Positions 25,760 to 33,725 of a stretch of DNA of 49,948 nt are shown piece after piece. Position numbers and translations under genes: made by a program. The notes beneath the pieces were generated by a model. That model saw only the letters and a list, made by a program, of their open reading frames with translations, was not told the origin of the DNA and searched no databases. The DNA comes from Verrucomicrobiota bacterium (GTDB taxonomy: Bacteria > Verrucomicrobiota > Verrucomicrobiia > Opitutales > Opitutaceae): positions 1 to 49,948 of the forward strand of contig JAEWNN010000082.1 of assembly GCA_023457035.1 (NCBI GenBank), written 5' to 3'. Position 1 is the stretch's first letter, and every line of letters begins with the position of its first letter.

Positions 25760-26709
25760 TATGGGGGGAAGACCGCCAGGCGTTCGTCTCCGCCGCCCGA
25801 GGGTTGCTCGAAGAAAGTTTGCAGGGCGGCCAACTTCTTTTGCAACAGCGGACGCAGCGCCAGCTTCAGCAGCATCGTGAGCGGCACGACCGTGACGATC
25901 ATCGTGAGCAGAAAGACGAGGTAACAGGCGAGGACCGCGCGGCGCAGCGGCGCGCCCGGGCGCCCGCAGGCGCGCAGCAGCCGCGACCAGATCCGGAAGC
26001 TGCGTTTGCCGACCTTCTCGCTGGCGATCAGGCGGGCGTCGACGGTGCAGGCGCGCAGACCGTGGAGCAGCGGGCCACCGTGGCGCTCCTCGTCGCGCGC
26101 CAGGGCGGCGCGCAGGGCGAGGCCGAAGCGGCGGCACCCGTGAATCTGACCGGCGGAGACGCCGGCGGGAGGAAAGCCGAGGAACGTGTCCTTCCGCCCG
26201 GTCCACATCCAGCGTGGCGTCGTGACGAACGACGCCAAGGCCGAGCCGGGGTCGACGAGCGCCACGTGGTCGTTATGACGGGCGCCGGCCTCGCGCAGCA
26301 ACGCCTTCACGTCCTCCTGCGCCATCAGCCACATGTTGCGGCAGGCGGTCACGGTGACGACCGGACGACCGCGCAGCAGGCGGCGGCCGAGGTCGCTGCG
26401 CAGGAACGCGACGAGCGGCGGAGGCGGCGAGAGGTACCAGATCGGATAGCCGAGGATCACGAGGTCGAACGCGGCGTCGGGCGCGACCGTGAGCGGGGCC
26501 AGCGCGACCGGTTCCAGCGCGACGGTCTCGGGAAACTGGTCGAGGAACCGCCAGAACGGCCAGGGGAACGGATAGCCGGGCTCGGGGCGCAGGCGTTCGC
26601 GGTGCACGGTGATGCCGGAGTCGGTGGCGAGCAGCGGCGCGAGGAGCGAATCGAGGACTGCGGTGAGTTGGCCGGTCTGGGAGAATTCGACGACGAGAAC
26701 GTGCTTCAC
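25759..26709 (-). CDS. DarA-type dialkylresorcinol protein (flavodoxin-like)
   Basis: 316 aa from GTG 26709. 'VKHVLVVEFSQTGQLTAVLDSL' is a flavodoxin-type phosphate loop, and 'PYPFPWPFWRFLDQFPE'-like sequence (PGYPFPWPFWRFLDQFPET) is characteristic of DarA homologues. 'DLVILGYPIWYLSPPPPLVAFLR' completes the flavin-site pattern. A hydrophobic C-terminal stretch (CYLVFLLTMIVTVVPLTMLL) anchors it to the membrane. DarA proteins aromatise the cyclohexanedione formed by DarB. The GTG start is supported by the flavodoxin first strand beginning there; no ATG is nearby. Confidence 0.85.
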   Translation of the reverse strand: MKHVLVVEFSQTGQLTAVLDSLLAPLLATDSGITVHRERLRPEPGYPFPWPFWRFLDQFPETVALEPVALAPLTVAPDAAFDLVILGYPIWYLSPPPPLVAFLRSDLGRRLLRGRPVVTVTACRNMWLMAQEDVKALLREAGARHNDHVALVDPGSALASFVTTPRWMWTGRKDTFLGFPPAGVSAGQIHGCRRFGLALRAALARDEERHGGPLLHGLRACTVDARLIASEKVGKRSFRIWSRLLRACGRPGAPLRRAVLACYLVFLLTMIVTVVPLTMLLKLALRPLLQKKLAALQTFFEQPSGGGDERLAVFPP

Positions 26710-26763
26710 GGGCGTGGGGGGATGGTGGCGTGGGCTACCTGGCGGGCGCAGTGCGCAGGCGTT

Positions 26764-26843
26764 GTGGGGCGCGAGGCTTGCACCGCCGGTGTCTTGGAAA
26801 TGGGCACGGCGACGAAAGCGGTGCGAGCAAGGTCGCACCCCAG
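26764..26843. repeat. Decayed pair of GTAG-type palindromes
   Basis: In the 154-base gap between the DarA-type and radical SAM genes, 26820-26839 (GGTGCGAGCAAGGTCGCACC) is a palindrome that matches the minus-strand elements at 42942-42965 and 43571-43594 except for a degenerate head (CCAG in place of CTAC). About 26764-26784 is a more decayed plus-strand copy (GTGGGGCGCGAGGCTTGCACC). The head-out arrangement matches other pairs in the window. Confidence 0.55.
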
Positions 26844-26863
26844 GGAAAGGCTTCTCGCATTGC

Positions 26864-28426
26864 TCATGGTTGCGGCGCGTCGGCCTTCATTGCCGCCGCG
26901 GCGTCGGCGCGGAGCTCGGGGCTGAGGGCGGGCGCGAGGTTTCGCGGCTGGCGCGGGTGGAGCGGAAACTCGCGCTTGGCCGCCTCGAGCTGCGCCTTGT
27001 TCGCGCTGAAGTAGCGCGCGGCTTTGATGATCTGCGGCGTGTGCTTCACGACGTGCCAGAGGCTCCAGCGGTGCGACCAGAGCCGGCGGGCGAAGCGGCG
27101 GCGGTAGCCCTTGCTGTCGTAGTACCGGCGCACGTGCCAGTTGTAGAGCGCATCCATCTCCTCGCGACTGGAGAATCCGGCGGGCCTGAAGACGAAGTTC
27201 AGGCAGTTCATCAGCCGCCAGTCCTCGACGAAGTCGCCGGACCGGCCGCTGGTGCACTCCTCCCAGATCGGCGCGCCGTAGAGGGGGCTGAACTTGGTGA
27301 GGTTCATGTCGTCGAGGTCGAGCGAGAGGATGAAGTCGCTGGTGGTGCGCACGGTCTCGGGCGTTTCGCCGGGCAGGCCGAAGATGAACAGGCCCTTCGC
27401 GCGCAGGCCGGCGGCGTGGATCTTCTCCACGGTGTCGCGCACGGCGTCGAGGGTGACGCCGGCCTTGTGGCGGCGCATCATCGCCGGATCGGCGGATTCG
27501 ATGCCGAGCGAGACCATGAAGGCGCCGGCGCGTTTGAGGTCGCGCAGCATCTCGGCGGAGGTGTGGCCGGTGCGGATGGCGCAGTTGAAGGCCACGCCAA
27601 GCGGGCGGTCGACGAGCAGGCGGCAGAGCTCGTCGATGCGCTGTTTGTGCGCGGTGAAGAGGTCGTCGTAGATGTTGAGGTGGTGCACGCCGAAGCGGTC
27701 GCGCAGGTGCCGCATGTGTGCGTGGATGTAGGCGGCGGAGTTGTACTTGTGAGCGCGCTCGAAGACGGTGCGGTCGCAGAACGAGCAGGTGTACGGGCAG
27801 CCGCGGGAGGTGATCATCGTCGCGCCCCAGCGCTTCTCGTAGGAGAAGAGCGGCAGGTGGTAGCCGCGGGGGAACCCGGCGAGCTTCTCGTAGGCGGGGA
27901 AGGGGAGCGCATCGAGGTCGAGGATGCGGGCGCGGCGCGGGTTGGTGCGGATCGTGTCGCCGTCGCGGTAGACGAGATTCGGGATGTCCTTCCAAGGGCG
28001 CCCTTCGGCGAGGTCGAGCATCGCGCCTTCGCCCTCGCCGAGGCAGAGCGCGTCGATCTCGGGGAAATGTTGCAGGAGCGGCGCGCCGATCGATGTGCCG
28101 TGGACGTTGCCGACGACGAGCTTGATCGCCGGCTCGCGGCGGCGGATCTCGGCGGCGAGATCGACGGCGTCCATGAAGCCGGCGGTTGTCGCCGAAAAGC
28201 CGATCAGGTCGGGCTTGGTGGCGAGGATGGCGTCGGCGTTGGCGGCGACGCCGCGCGGTGCGACCGGCCCGAGGCAGTCGTGCACGGCTGTCGGGTGGCC
28301 GTGTTGCTCCAGCCAGGCGGCGAGCTGGAGGATGCCGATGGGCGCCATCCGGTTTGCCAGCACGGAGAAGTCGGGCTGGCCGGGCACGAAGTTGAAGCCG
28401 GCGGGATGGACGAGGGTGACGCGCAT
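26864..28426 (-). CDS. B12-binding radical SAM protein 1 (BchE-like)
   Basis: 520 aa. An N-terminal cobalamin-binding Rossmann domain (about 1-150: 'MRVTLVHPAG', 'PIGILQLAAWLEQHGH', 'DLIGFSATT', 'VVGNVHGTSI', 'ALCLGEGEG') is followed by the radical SAM core with the CX3CX2C cluster Cys210, Cys214, Cys217 in 'RGCPYTCSFCDR', then 'SLGIESAD' and 'GLFIFGLPGETPET'. Such enzymes perform B12-dependent methyl transfer or radical rearrangement. It is upstream of the DarA/DarB operon on the same strand and the first of three B12-radical SAM genes in this cluster. The substrate is unknown; an ACP-bound chain or lipid is inferred. Confidence 0.85.
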   Translation of the reverse strand: MRVTLVHPAGFNFVPGQPDFSVLANRMAPIGILQLAAWLEQHGHPTAVHDCLGPVAPRGVAANADAILATKPDLIGFSATTAGFMDAVDLAAEIRRREPAIKLVVGNVHGTSIGAPLLQHFPEIDALCLGEGEGAMLDLAEGRPWKDIPNLVYRDGDTIRTNPRRARILDLDALPFPAYEKLAGFPRGYHLPLFSYEKRWGATMITSRGCPYTCSFCDRTVFERAHKYNSAAYIHAHMRHLRDRFGVHHLNIYDDLFTAHKQRIDELCRLLVDRPLGVAFNCAIRTGHTSAEMLRDLKRAGAFMVSLGIESADPAMMRRHKAGVTLDAVRDTVEKIHAAGLRAKGLFIFGLPGETPETVRTTSDFILSLDLDDMNLTKFSPLYGAPIWEECTSGRSGDFVEDWRLMNCLNFVFRPAGFSSREEMDALYNWHVRRYYDSKGYRRRFARRLWSHRWSLWHVVKHTPQIIKAARYFSANKAQLEAAKREFPLHPRQPRNLAPALSPELRADAAAAMKADAPQP

Positions 28427-28595
28427 GCGCGGTGGGGGCGGACGCAGGAGAGAATCGGGGGGACGAGCGAAGCGGGCGGCGGCGGGCGGATCAAGCGCGG
28501 GGAGCGAGATTTCGCCGGCATTCCGCCGCTCGGCGCGAGGCACCATGAAAAGAAATGCCCGCGACGGCGGGCCGGCGCGGGCGGACGATTGAGGT

Positions 28596-28611
28596 GCTGA
28601 AACGTTTCAGC
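28596..28611. promoter_or_regulatory. Perfect 16-bp palindrome, LacI-type operator candidate
   Basis: GCTGAAACGTTTCAGC is fully symmetric with an AAACGTTT core and a central CG, the hallmark of LacI-family operators. It lies 170 bases upstream of the radical SAM 1 start and 9 bases past the stop of the secreted-protein gene. No LacI gene is in the window. No T-run follows, which argues against a terminator. Confidence 0.55.
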
Positions 28612-28620
28612 CCGAGGCGT

Positions 28621-29235
28621 TCATTGGCCGTCCTCGGCGACGAGGCGGCGATACTGCTTCAAGTTCTCGGACATCGCGGTCCACTTCGGCATGTAGGCGT
28701 CGCGCTTGTCCAGGATGCTCTGGCGGTTCTCGGTGTACCAGGTGGCGGCGTTGGGCGTCATGGTGACGTGGCGGCAGATCTTGATCCACTCGGCGGCCTT
28801 CTTGCCGTCGAGCGCCCACTCCTCCTCGCCGGGGTGTTTCTTGAGGGGAATGAGCGAGAAGCGGGCCTTCCACGTGCCCATGCGGGCGATGGCGACGGCG
28901 CGGAAGGTCTTCCCGGCCACGAGCTCGGCTTCCATGAAGTCGGCGTTCTCGCCGGTGATCATGTAGAGGCGTTTGCCGGCGGGGGCGGCCACGATGAGCT
29001 TGTCCTTGGGCGTGAGGATGCCGAGGAGGACGGGCTCGCCGGCGGTGACGTCGAAGATCGCGCACTTGATGGCGCCGCCCATCTTCGAGGGGCGCATGAA
29101 CTCAACCACCGCTTGTTCCGGGGTGGGAGCGGGCGCGGCGGTGGTGGCTTTCTCCATGTTGGCGGGGCGGCCGGAGGCGGCGAGCCCGAGGGTGAGCGCG
29201 GCGAGGACCGCGGCGAGTTTCGGGAGGCGGATCAT
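28621..29235 (-). CDS. Hypothetical secreted protein in lipid cluster
   Basis: 204 aa with a signal peptide (MIRLPKLAAVLAALTLGLAASG). After an Ala/Pro-rich linker comes 'QAVVEFMRPSKMGGAIKCAIFDV' and 'KDKLIVAAPAGKRLYMITGENADFMEAELVAGKTFRAVAIARM', which looks like a small beta-sandwich of the kind found in DUF2846-like lipoproteins, and a helical C-terminus with 'YMPKWTAMSENLKQYRRL'. No named family. ATG 29235 is taken for the signal peptide. It is inside the cluster and may help product transport, but this is positional inference. Confidence 0.65.
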   Translation of the reverse strand: MIRLPKLAAVLAALTLGLAASGRPANMEKATTAAPAPTPEQAVVEFMRPSKMGGAIKCAIFDVTAGEPVLLGILTPKDKLIVAAPAGKRLYMITGENADFMEAELVAGKTFRAVAIARMGTWKARFSLIPLKKHPGEEEWALDGKKAAEWIKICRHVTMTPNAATWYTENRQSILDKRDAYMPKWTAMSENLKQYRRLVAEDGQ

Positions 29236-29364
29236 GGGTTTGGGTCTTGGCGTTGGAGAGGCCCGCAGCCGTGGTGGGGCTGCCGCGGGCGGCTTGGGTT
29301 TGCGGTGACGAGACAACCACAGACCGGCGCCGGGTGAAACCGTTTTCTTGCGACCGACAATGTG

Positions 29365-29451
29365 ATGCTCGGGCGCATCGCCGGCCGGCTGGCCGACTAC
29401 CTCGAAGGCAACTACGAGAAGGCGGTCGGCGGCCCCTCCGGCGTGGATTGA
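29365..29451 (+). other. Possible 28-codon ORF or gene remnant
   Basis: ATG to TGA, with 26 of 28 third positions G or C and a protein-like sequence (MLGRIAGRLADYLEGNYEKA followed by VGGPSGVD). The codon pattern is that of a real gene, but there is no Shine-Dalgarno and the frame is closed at 29335-29337. It may be the tail of a deleted gene or a very small protein. Confidence 0.3.
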
Positions 29452-29525
29452 TGCGAGCCGGCGCGCTGCGAAGCGGAGGCTTGTGCCGGCGCGGCCAAGG
29501 CCTTTGCTCGTTTCTCCGCCCAGCC

Positions 29526-29885
29526 ATGCCCACGCCCTCCGACATCCCGCCGCCGCTCGTCCGTTTCCCGGCCGAAGTGCGCGCGGCCTACCAGACCTTC
29601 CGCGACTGTCGCGATGAGGCCGCGCTGCGCGTCGTCGTCCTGGCTGCGGTGCGCGACTTCATGCCGCGCAACTCCGCCCACCCGCGTACCGAGCCGCTGC
29701 GCGACGACGAGCGGTTGATCGAGGATCTCGGCTTCGACTCGCTCGCCGTGGCCGAGACCGTGTTTTTCTTCGAGGATCTCTTCAAGGTGACGATCAAGAA
29801 CGCCGACATCCTCGCGCTGCACACCGTCGGCGAGCTTTGCGACTTCGTCGCCCGCCGCCTGCGCGAGCAGCGGCCCTCAGCGTGA
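29526..29885 (+). CDS. Acyl carrier protein 1 (extended)
   Basis: 119 aa, longer than a standard ACP because of a roughly 30-residue N-terminal extension. The phosphopantetheine site is Ser72 in 'EDLGFDSLAVAETVFFFEDLF', and 'TVGELCDFVARRL' is the usual helix IV. It would carry the growing chain as a thioester. Its TGA overlaps the GTG of the KAS II gene (GTGA), so carrier and ketosynthase are made together. ATG 29526 was chosen because the preceding frame looks non-coding. Confidence 0.85.
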   Translation: MPTPSDIPPPLVRFPAEVRAAYQTFRDCRDEAALRVVVLAAVRDFMPRNSAHPRTEPLRDDERLIEDLGFDSLAVAETVFFFEDLFKVTIKNADILALHTVGELCDFVARRLREQRPSA

Positions 29886-31171
29886 ACGCCGCCCCGCCCG
29901 CCGCCCGCCGCCCGGTCGTGACCGGGCTCGGCTTCATCACCCCGATCGGCAACGACCGCGCGAGCGTCGCTGCCGCGCTGCGCGCCGGCCGCCACGGGCT
30001 CGCCCCGGTCGAGTTCTACGGCAACCCGAACGTGCCGGTGAAGCTCGTCGGCACGGTGAAGGACTTCGACGTCTCCTCGACGAGCTGCCGTGACTGGAGC
30101 TGGCCGGCGCGCTACGAGATCCCGCGCGAGACCCTGCGCGGGCTCGCGCCGCACGGCGTGTTCGCCTTCTGCGCGATCGAACAGGCGCTGGCCGAGGCCG
30201 GCCTCGCCGCGACCGATGTCGCCAATCTTCCGGACACCGGTCTGTTCTGCGCCTCCGCCGGCTCCGCGCGGCAACTGCATTTCAACCTCGGGCAGATGGA
30301 CGCCGTGCGCGGCGAACGCTGCAATCCGATGGGCGTGGTCAGCTCGATCTGCGGCACGCTCAACTTCAACCTCGGCGCGCATTTCCACATCAACGGCGCG
30401 GTGTGCGGCTTCGTCTCCGCCTGCGCCTCCTCGAGCCACGCGCTCGGTTACGCGTGCGACGAGATCCGGCTCGACCGGTTGCGCCGCGTGATCGTCGTCG
30501 GCGCCGAGGAGCACAACGCCGAGACGCTCCTGCCCTTCGCCGCCATGCGCGCGCTCTCCGCGCAGGGCGAGCCCGTGCTGGCCTCGTGCCCGTTCGACGC
30601 GGCGCGCAACGGTTTCGTCGGTGCCGGCGGCGCGGTGGCGCTCGTGATCGAGGCCGCCGACCTCGCGCAGGAGCGCGGCGCGCCGATCCTCGCCGAGGTC
30701 GCCGGCTGGGGCCAGAGCGCCGACGGCCACAGCATGGCGATGTCGCACCCCGAGGGCGCCGGCCTGCGGCTGGCGATGCAGCGTGCGTTGGCCGACGCCG
30801 GGGCCGCACCCGCGGAGATCGACTACGTCAACGCCCACGCCACCTCGACGCCCGTCGGCGACCGCGCCGAGGCTCTGGCGTTGCGTGCGGTCTTCACCGC
30901 GGCCGACGCGCACCCGCGCGTGAGCAGCACGAAGGGCCTCACCGGCCACCCGCTCTCGATGGCCGGCGTGATGGAGGCGGCGTTCTGCACGCTCGCCTTG
31001 GCCGAAGGCTTCATCCCCGGCAACGCCCACCTGCGCACGCCCGATGCGGTCTGCGAGGGGCTCGATCTGCCGCGCGAGACGCTGTCCGTCGCGCCGAACG
31101 TGGTGCTGAACAACAGCAGCGGTTTCGGCGGCAGCAACGTCTGCCACGTGCTGCGGCGCTGGCAGGGTTGA
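29882..31171 (+). CDS. 3-oxoacyl-ACP synthase II-type ketosynthase
   Basis: 429 aa. The Cys-His-His triad is visible: Cys181 in 'FVSACASSSHALG', His319 in 'VNAHATSTPVGD' and His356 in 'KGLTGHPLSMAG'. It has the full two-domain FabF-like fold ('PVVTGLGFITPIGND' at the N-terminus, 'LNNSSGFGGSN' near the C-terminus). It would elongate the ACP-bound chain with malonyl-ACP. GTG 29882 is the start because it overlaps the ACP stop and opens directly onto the first strand. Confidence 0.9.
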   Translation: MNAAPPAARRPVVTGLGFITPIGNDRASVAAALRAGRHGLAPVEFYGNPNVPVKLVGTVKDFDVSSTSCRDWSWPARYEIPRETLRGLAPHGVFAFCAIEQALAEAGLAATDVANLPDTGLFCASAGSARQLHFNLGQMDAVRGERCNPMGVVSSICGTLNFNLGAHFHINGAVCGFVSACASSSHALGYACDEIRLDRLRRVIVVGAEEHNAETLLPFAAMRALSAQGEPVLASCPFDAARNGFVGAGGAVALVIEAADLAQERGAPILAEVAGWGQSADGHSMAMSHPEGAGLRLAMQRALADAGAAPAEIDYVNAHATSTPVGDRAEALALRAVFTAADAHPRVSSTKGLTGHPLSMAGVMEAAFCTLALAEGFIPGNAHLRTPDAVCEGLDLPRETLSVAPNVVLNNSSGFGGSNVCHVLRRWQG

Positions 31172-31188
31172 GCGGTTTTCGGAACCGC
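31172..31188 (+). other. Hairpin directly after ketosynthase stop
   Basis: GCGGTT / AACCGC with a TTCGG-type loop begins on the base after the KAS II stop codon. The stem is short and no T-run follows, so it may stabilise the mRNA end or be a weak terminator. Confidence 0.35.
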
Positions 31189-31306
31189 GGGGTCGGCATG
31201 TTCCCCATGAAGCCCGCGGCGCCGTGGACCGGAGTCGGCGGCGGTGGCGGCACTGCCCCGGCGGTGCACGTTTGAAGCCGCGCGGAATTCCTGCTCCACT
31301 TTCGCC

Positions 31307-31699
31307 ATGGCAGATTCCCCGAGGAAGCTTCGCGTCATCGACTCCCCCGACCCCGAACGCCCGCCGCCGGCGCCGGAGGCACCGCGGGAGAAGCTGAAGC
31401 TCGGCACGAAGCAGATCGAGGAGGTCAACCGCCCGTTCGAGGCGACAACCCAGCCCATCACTGTGCATGGGATACTGGCGGAGAACCTCCAGCAGGCGCT
31501 GCCCGCGGAGAAACCGCTCGATCTGCGCAAGCCCCGGTCCCGGCGCAAGCGCGACTACTGGCTGCTGATGGTCCTCGGCAACAGCCCGCTCGCCCTGGAG
31601 TTCTTCCTCCCCGGCACCATCGCCTTCGCCCTGATCTGGTGCTTCGTCTTCTCGGCCATGACCACATGGATCATGTGGTTCGTGATGAGCGACTATTGA
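31307..31699 (+). CDS. Hypothetical membrane protein
   Basis: 130 aa. The first 75 residues are charged and Pro-rich (DSPDPERPPPAPEAPREKLKLG), then 'RKPRSRRKRDYW' leads into two hydrophobic segments (about 84-103 and 106-127) ending 'WIMWFVMSDY'. A cytoplasmic tail with a two-helix hairpin in the inner membrane is likely by the positive-inside rule. No family recognised. It converges on the second radical SAM gene (28 bases between stops). Confidence 0.6.
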   Translation: MADSPRKLRVIDSPDPERPPPAPEAPREKLKLGTKQIEEVNRPFEATTQPITVHGILAENLQQALPAEKPLDLRKPRSRRKRDYWLLMVLGNSPLALEFFLPGTIAFALIWCFVFSAMTTWIMWFVMSDY

Positions 31700-31727
31700 G
31701 GCCTTGGTCTCGGTGCTGGTGTGTGCT

Positions 31728-33212
31728 CTACGAGTTCCACATCTCCCGCGGGTAGTCGCGGTAGAGATCGCGGAAGGCGCGGTGGTAGCGGAACATCGCG
31801 TAGCCGGCGTGCACGATGTCGCGCAGCGGGCGCGGGATGCGTTGGCGGCGCAGCGGATTCTTCGGCCCCGCCTCGGCGAGCAGCTCCGCGTACAGCGCGC
31901 AGAACTCCTTCAACGGGATCCGCGTGGGCGTGAGCGGATGCATGCAGTCGTGCAGATCGTGCGGGTTCTTCACCCAGAGGCGCGGTTGCAGGGCCCGGTA
32001 GTCCTCGGTGCCCGGCGACGGCGTGCACACGGTGATGCTGCACTGCGCCGGCGGCATCTCCTTGAGGTACCGGCGCAGCGTGGCGAACTCCTCCCGGGTG
32101 GTCTCCGGCATCAGCATGAACGCCGCGTGCACGGCCACGCCGGCGGCCCGGAGCGCGGCGTGCGCCTTCGCATTCTCCGCCACCGTCGAGCCCTTCTTCA
32201 CCTGCCGCAGCTGCTCGTCGGTGGGGAACTCGAAGCCGAGGAACGCGCCGTCGAGCCCGAGCTCCCTCCAGGTTTTGAACACCTCGGGGTGCCGGTTGAC
32301 GGTGGTGGCGCGCGTCCACGCGAAATAGCGCTTCTTGATCCCGCGCCGCGCGATCGCCGCGGCCAGCTCCATCGCGAAGTCCGGGTCGATGAAGTTCTCG
32401 TCGTCGGAGAAGTACACGTGGTCGGTCGGCAGCGCCGCGATCTCCTCGGCCACGAGGTCGGCCGGGCGTGGCCGGTGCTCCCCGCCGCACAGCTGCGGCA
32501 CGATGCAGAACGTGCATTTCATCCGGCAGCCGAACGAGCTGCGCACCATCGAGGTGGGCGGGAAGTTCGTCTCCCAGGGGGTGCCCTGCTCGCAGACCCA
32601 CGCGCAGGTGTAGCGGCGGTGATCCCAGAGGTCGCGCCGCGGGATCGGCAGCTCCGCCGCCTCGGGGAACCGCGGCCAGGTCGCGAGCACCGCCGGATCG
32701 AGGCGCGCGCCCGTGGCGACGACCCCCTCCACTCCCTCCACTGACTCGCCCCGCGCGGTCGCCTCGACGATGCGGCGGAAAGGCAGGCAGCCCTCGCCGC
32801 GCACGATCAGGTCGATCTCCGGGATGTTGTAGTCGTCGGCCGCCACCGAGGCGTGGTGGCCGCCCACGACGATCAGCGCCTGCGGCGCCGCCGCGCGGGC
32901 GTGGCGCGCCAGCTCCTTCACGATGGAGCCCTCGTGCGAGTACCCCGTGAGCCCCACGATGTCCGGCGCAAGCTCGCGAATCTGTCGTCGAAGCGCGGCG
33001 GCAGGATTGCGGGCGAAACGCAGGTCGAGCACCGCGACACGATGCTCCGCCGGCACCACGGCCGCGAGGTAGCCCAGCTCGAGCGGCTCCAGCAGTTGGA
33101 AGCGTTGCAACGCGTGGATGGTGGCGAGGCGGGCCTTGGGTTTGACCAAGAGGATGGTCAGCAGCCGGCTGGCTTCGGTGGGCGGGGTGTTCGCGTGCAG
33201 GGCGGGGGACAC
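31728..33212 (-). CDS. B12-binding radical SAM protein 2
   Basis: 494 aa if started at GTG 33212. The cobalamin-binding half begins 'LLTILLVKPKARLATI' and includes 'LELGYLAAVVPAEHRVAVLDLR', 'DIVGLTGYSHEG' and 'VVGGHHASVAADDY'. The radical SAM CX3CX2C is Cys229, Cys233, Cys236 in 'SFGCRMKCTFCIVP', with 'DHVYFSDDENFIDP' and 'GAFLGFEFPTDEQLRQVKKG' after it. The reaction is unknown (B12-dependent methylation or radical cyclisation are the family options). No ATG lies near the expected N-terminus: GTG 33212, CTG 33161 and TTG 33149 are the candidates. It is transcribed against the neighbouring ACP and ketosynthase genes. Confidence 0.8.
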   Translation of the reverse strand: MSPALHANTPPTEASRLLTILLVKPKARLATIHALQRFQLLEPLELGYLAAVVPAEHRVAVLDLRFARNPAAALRRQIRELAPDIVGLTGYSHEGSIVKELARHARAAAPQALIVVGGHHASVAADDYNIPEIDLIVRGEGCLPFRRIVEATARGESVEGVEGVVATGARLDPAVLATWPRFPEAAELPIPRRDLWDHRRYTCAWVCEQGTPWETNFPPTSMVRSSFGCRMKCTFCIVPQLCGGEHRPRPADLVAEEIAALPTDHVYFSDDENFIDPDFAMELAAAIARRGIKKRYFAWTRATTVNRHPEVFKTWRELGLDGAFLGFEFPTDEQLRQVKKGSTVAENAKAHAALRAAGVAVHAAFMLMPETTREEFATLRRYLKEMPPAQCSITVCTPSPGTEDYRALQPRLWVKNPHDLHDCMHPLTPTRIPLKEFCALYAELLAEAGPKNPLRRQRIPRPLRDIVHAGYAMFRYHRAFRDLYRDYPREMWNS

Positions 33213-33374
33213 CCGACGACCGTGCCTGTTGTTGGACCGATGGCACAAACGAAATCGGCTTTCCTTGGCAACGCACCCGGCGCGTTGGTGTGGCGCGGGC
33301 GCGAGGTCGCGCGACGCCTCGATCTGGGCTTGCGCCGCGAAATGGAGTCCCGCCACCCTTGCTCGCTCCACACC

Positions 33375-33650
33375 ATGGCCGACCCCCTTACGGACCGTCT
33401 CAAGCACCTGATTGTCGAAACCCTCCACCTCGAGGACGTGAATCCCGCCGAGATCGATGAGAGCAAGCCGCTCATCGGGTCGGGGCTGTCGCTCGACTCG
33501 ATCGATGCGCTCGAACTTGTCGTGAAGATCGAGAAGGAGTTCGGCATCAAGATCGGCAGCGCCGAGGAGTCGCGCCAGGCCCTCGCCAGCGTGGCCAGCC
33601 TCGCCGCCTTCGTCCGGGCCCGGGCCGACGCCTCCAGACTGCCCGCCTGA
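33375..33650 (+). CDS. Acyl carrier protein 2
   Basis: 91 aa, standard ACP size. The phosphopantetheine site is Ser42 in 'SGLSLDSIDALELVVKIEKEFG', and 'VASLAAFVRARA' is the final helix. First gene of a plus-strand run that continues with the second ketosynthase. A longer version from an upstream ATG at 33342 is possible, but the fold begins at 33375. Confidence 0.9.
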   Translation: MADPLTDRLKHLIVETLHLEDVNPAEIDESKPLIGSGLSLDSIDALELVVKIEKEFGIKIGSAEESRQALASVASLAAFVRARADASRLPA

Positions 33651-33725
33651 GCCTCGCTTCACGCAGCGCGCCGATGCGCCTGCAGGCAGGCTTCCATCTC
33701 CGAACCGTTTTCCCCCGAGCCGTCC

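Noticed and set aside
26609..28600. Long plus-strand open frame opposite radical SAM 1
   Set aside because: Antisense shadow; the minus strand encodes the CX3CX2C radical SAM protein over the same bases.
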